A DNA stretch of 38,583 bases from Caldifarciminota bacterium. Lineage in GTDB: Bacteria; Hydrothermota; UBA3073. A program made the translations under genes and the position numbers. The stretch lies in NCBI GenBank assembly GCA_023129165.1, contig JAGMCL010000053.1, positions 1 through 38,583 on the forward strand. Reading direction: 5' to 3'. Positions 37,397-38,583 of this stretch are shown piece after piece (positions within the stretch are counted from its first letter, which is position 1; the number at the start of each line of letters is the position of its first letter). Under the pieces are notes generated by a model that ran no database searches, had not been told where the DNA came from, and saw nothing but the letters and a program-made list of their open reading frames with translations.

Positions 37397-38583
37397 TTAT
37401 CTTACAATGGCGAATTTACCCACCTTCTCGTCCCCATCCGGGGTAGAGATGTGATAGAGGTATATACCAGAGGCTATTAGCTGATTATTATAGGACAGAA
37501 GGTCCCATGCCTCCATACCACCAACGTCACCCAAGACTCCACCTTCAGATGTTGGGGTATGATTGAGCATCCTCACAAGGTCACCTGATAATGTATATAT
37601 TCTTATAGTACACTCAGATGGAAGGTGAGTGAAGTGGACCCACTGGTACTCCCTGCTTAAATCCCATTCTGTTCTCACAATATAGGGATTGGGAACTACT
37701 TTCACCAGGTCCAGTTGACCTGTCTTGTCGTATACCATTGCCTCTGTCTCTATAGTAAACTCATTACCGCGACAAGGGAAAACCGCACTACAGGAGCTGT
37801 ATATCCTCCATACATCACCGTTTGCTATCTGGTTAAACTGATCTGTACTCATGGCACTTCCACCATTGAAGTTATATCTAACTCCGCAGATATAGAACCA
37901 TATTGCTCTGTCACCTGAAGTCAGATATGTCTTAGTTGGTTTGAATGACAGCCTACCGGAGAAGCACCATCCATCATCAGTGAGGGTGTTGGATGGAATC
38001 AGGGCATCGTTTGTTACATCCCAGACCTCACAGGTTAGTGTATCGCCATCCTTTATCCATCTAATCTCTATATCGACGCCACCCTTGTATGCCCACATCT
38101 TATTCTCTGGTGAAATTCCATTACTAACCTCTGCAGTGGTTGCTTCAAAGAAGCCAGAGATTTCAAGGACAGACTCAGGGTAGTCTCCTGTTATAACCTT
38201 TATGGAATCAGGAAGCCTCACAGCAGATGCGTCGACTGTTGATGTATCAGGCGGTGTAACCGTTGTATCAATCACTATTGCAGTCCTGGGTGTAAGGTCG
38301 ATTATTATCTCACCTGAGAACCATACACCATCAAAGATGTCGGTTGTGAAGGTTCCATACCATTCTTCTACAGTTACAGTATCTCCATTATCTCCCTCGA
38401 CAATTTCACGTATCCTTGTTTCCACTGGAACCATAACTGGTGATAGTGTTGATGGGGTCCATTCTCCCTTTGTCTCGTTATAGATTCTGTAAGAAAATAT
38501 TGGATCGGCATCATCATGGAATGTCTCATCCCACATAAGCTTGTATGTATCACCGGTCACTGCCATAGGTGTCTCTATAACAG
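37397..38583 (-). CDS. Secreted protein with type IX sorting domain, 5' end outside window
   Basis: The frame is open through the right edge (395 codons visible), so the true start lies beyond 38583; ATG 38566 is internal. The visible part contains beta-rich repeats (MWDETFHDDADPIFSYRIY, WFSGEIIIDLTP, WCFSGRLSFKPTKTYLTSGD) and a C-terminal FlgD-like segment, VVPNPYIVRTEWDLS then CTIRIYTLSGDLVRML, ending DEKVGKFAIVR. This is typical of the large extracellular proteins of FCB candidate phyla. No catalytic motif is visible. Confidence 0.8.
   Translation of the reverse strand, partial: VIETPMAVTGDTYKLMWDETFHDDADPIFSYRIYNETKGEWTPSTLSPVMVPVETRIREIVEGDNGDTVTVEEWYGTFTTDIFDGVWFSGEIIIDLTPRTAIVIDTTVTPPDTSTVDASAVRLPDSIKVITGDYPESVLEISGFFEATTAEVSNGISPENKMWAYKGGVDIEIRWIKDGDTLTCEVWDVTNDALIPSNTLTDDGWCFSGRLSFKPTKTYLTSGDRAIWFYICGVRYNFNGGSAMSTDQFNQIANGDVWRIYSSCSAVFPCRGNEFTIETEAMVYDKTGQLDLVKVVPNPYIVRTEWDLSREYQWVHFTHLPSECTIRIYTLSGDLVRMLNHTPTSEGGVLGDVGGMEAWDLLSYNNQLIASGIYLYHISTPDGDEKVGKFAIVR

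Overview
The window looks like chromosomal DNA of an uncultivated Gram-negative bacterium of the FCB type (WOR-3/Stahlbacteria- or Cloacimonadota-like). The evidence is a BamA/Omp85 gene, three large secreted proteins ending in FlgD-like type IX secretion sorting domains, AT-rich DNA, long spacers full of hairpin repeats, and near-consensus sigma-70 promoters (TTGACA-17-TATAAT) before many units. The lineage is inferred; no rRNA is present.

Layout. 0-1.6 kb: the 3' part of a LipM-like lipoyl/octanoyl transferase, then fabG running directly into tRNA-His. 1.6-4.6 kb: a repeat-rich graveyard with an intact MNT/HEPN toxin-antitoxin pair and remnants of an AlbA_2-type regulator and an HsdS subunit. 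4.6-9.5 kb: a Fic AMP-transferase and a secreted eight-repeat beta-propeller protein. 9.7-10.4 kb: a tRNA-Arg(CCU) gene apparently split in its anticodon loop by a one-gene GIY-YIG element that carries a replacement tRNA 5' half, then tRNA-Val and a strong terminator. 10.6-18.8 kb: housekeeping genes coaX, zinc-ribbon rhomboid, comF, bamA, slipin, a TPR protein and tRNA-Arg(UCU).

19-29.3 kb is an accessory island, mostly on the minus strand. One group is an excisionase-like HTH gene, a DUF2321 zinc-ribbon gene and an HslV-like Ntn hydrolase whose Ser1/Asp17/Lys33 spacing matches the proteasome family. Next come an unknown membrane protein, an exported protein and a frameshifted NUC1-type nuclease. 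A second group, transcribed in order, is an XRE repressor, a DUF6602 nuclease-like protein, a single-chain type IIG restriction-modification enzyme and a small caspase-like (CHAT-type) protease. It is headed by a repressor switch with three operator-like sites and two face-to-face promoters, opposite a small HTH gene and a serine-recombinase remnant. This is the best candidate here for an undescribed defence system.

29.3-38.6 kb: an AAA_14/DUF4143 ATPase, an orphan antitoxin-like gene, a truncated small membrane protein, a 4-hydroxybutyrate CoA-transferase/acetyl-CoA hydrolase, a hairpin array with compensatory stem changes, and two secreted sorting-domain proteins, the last cut by the window edge.
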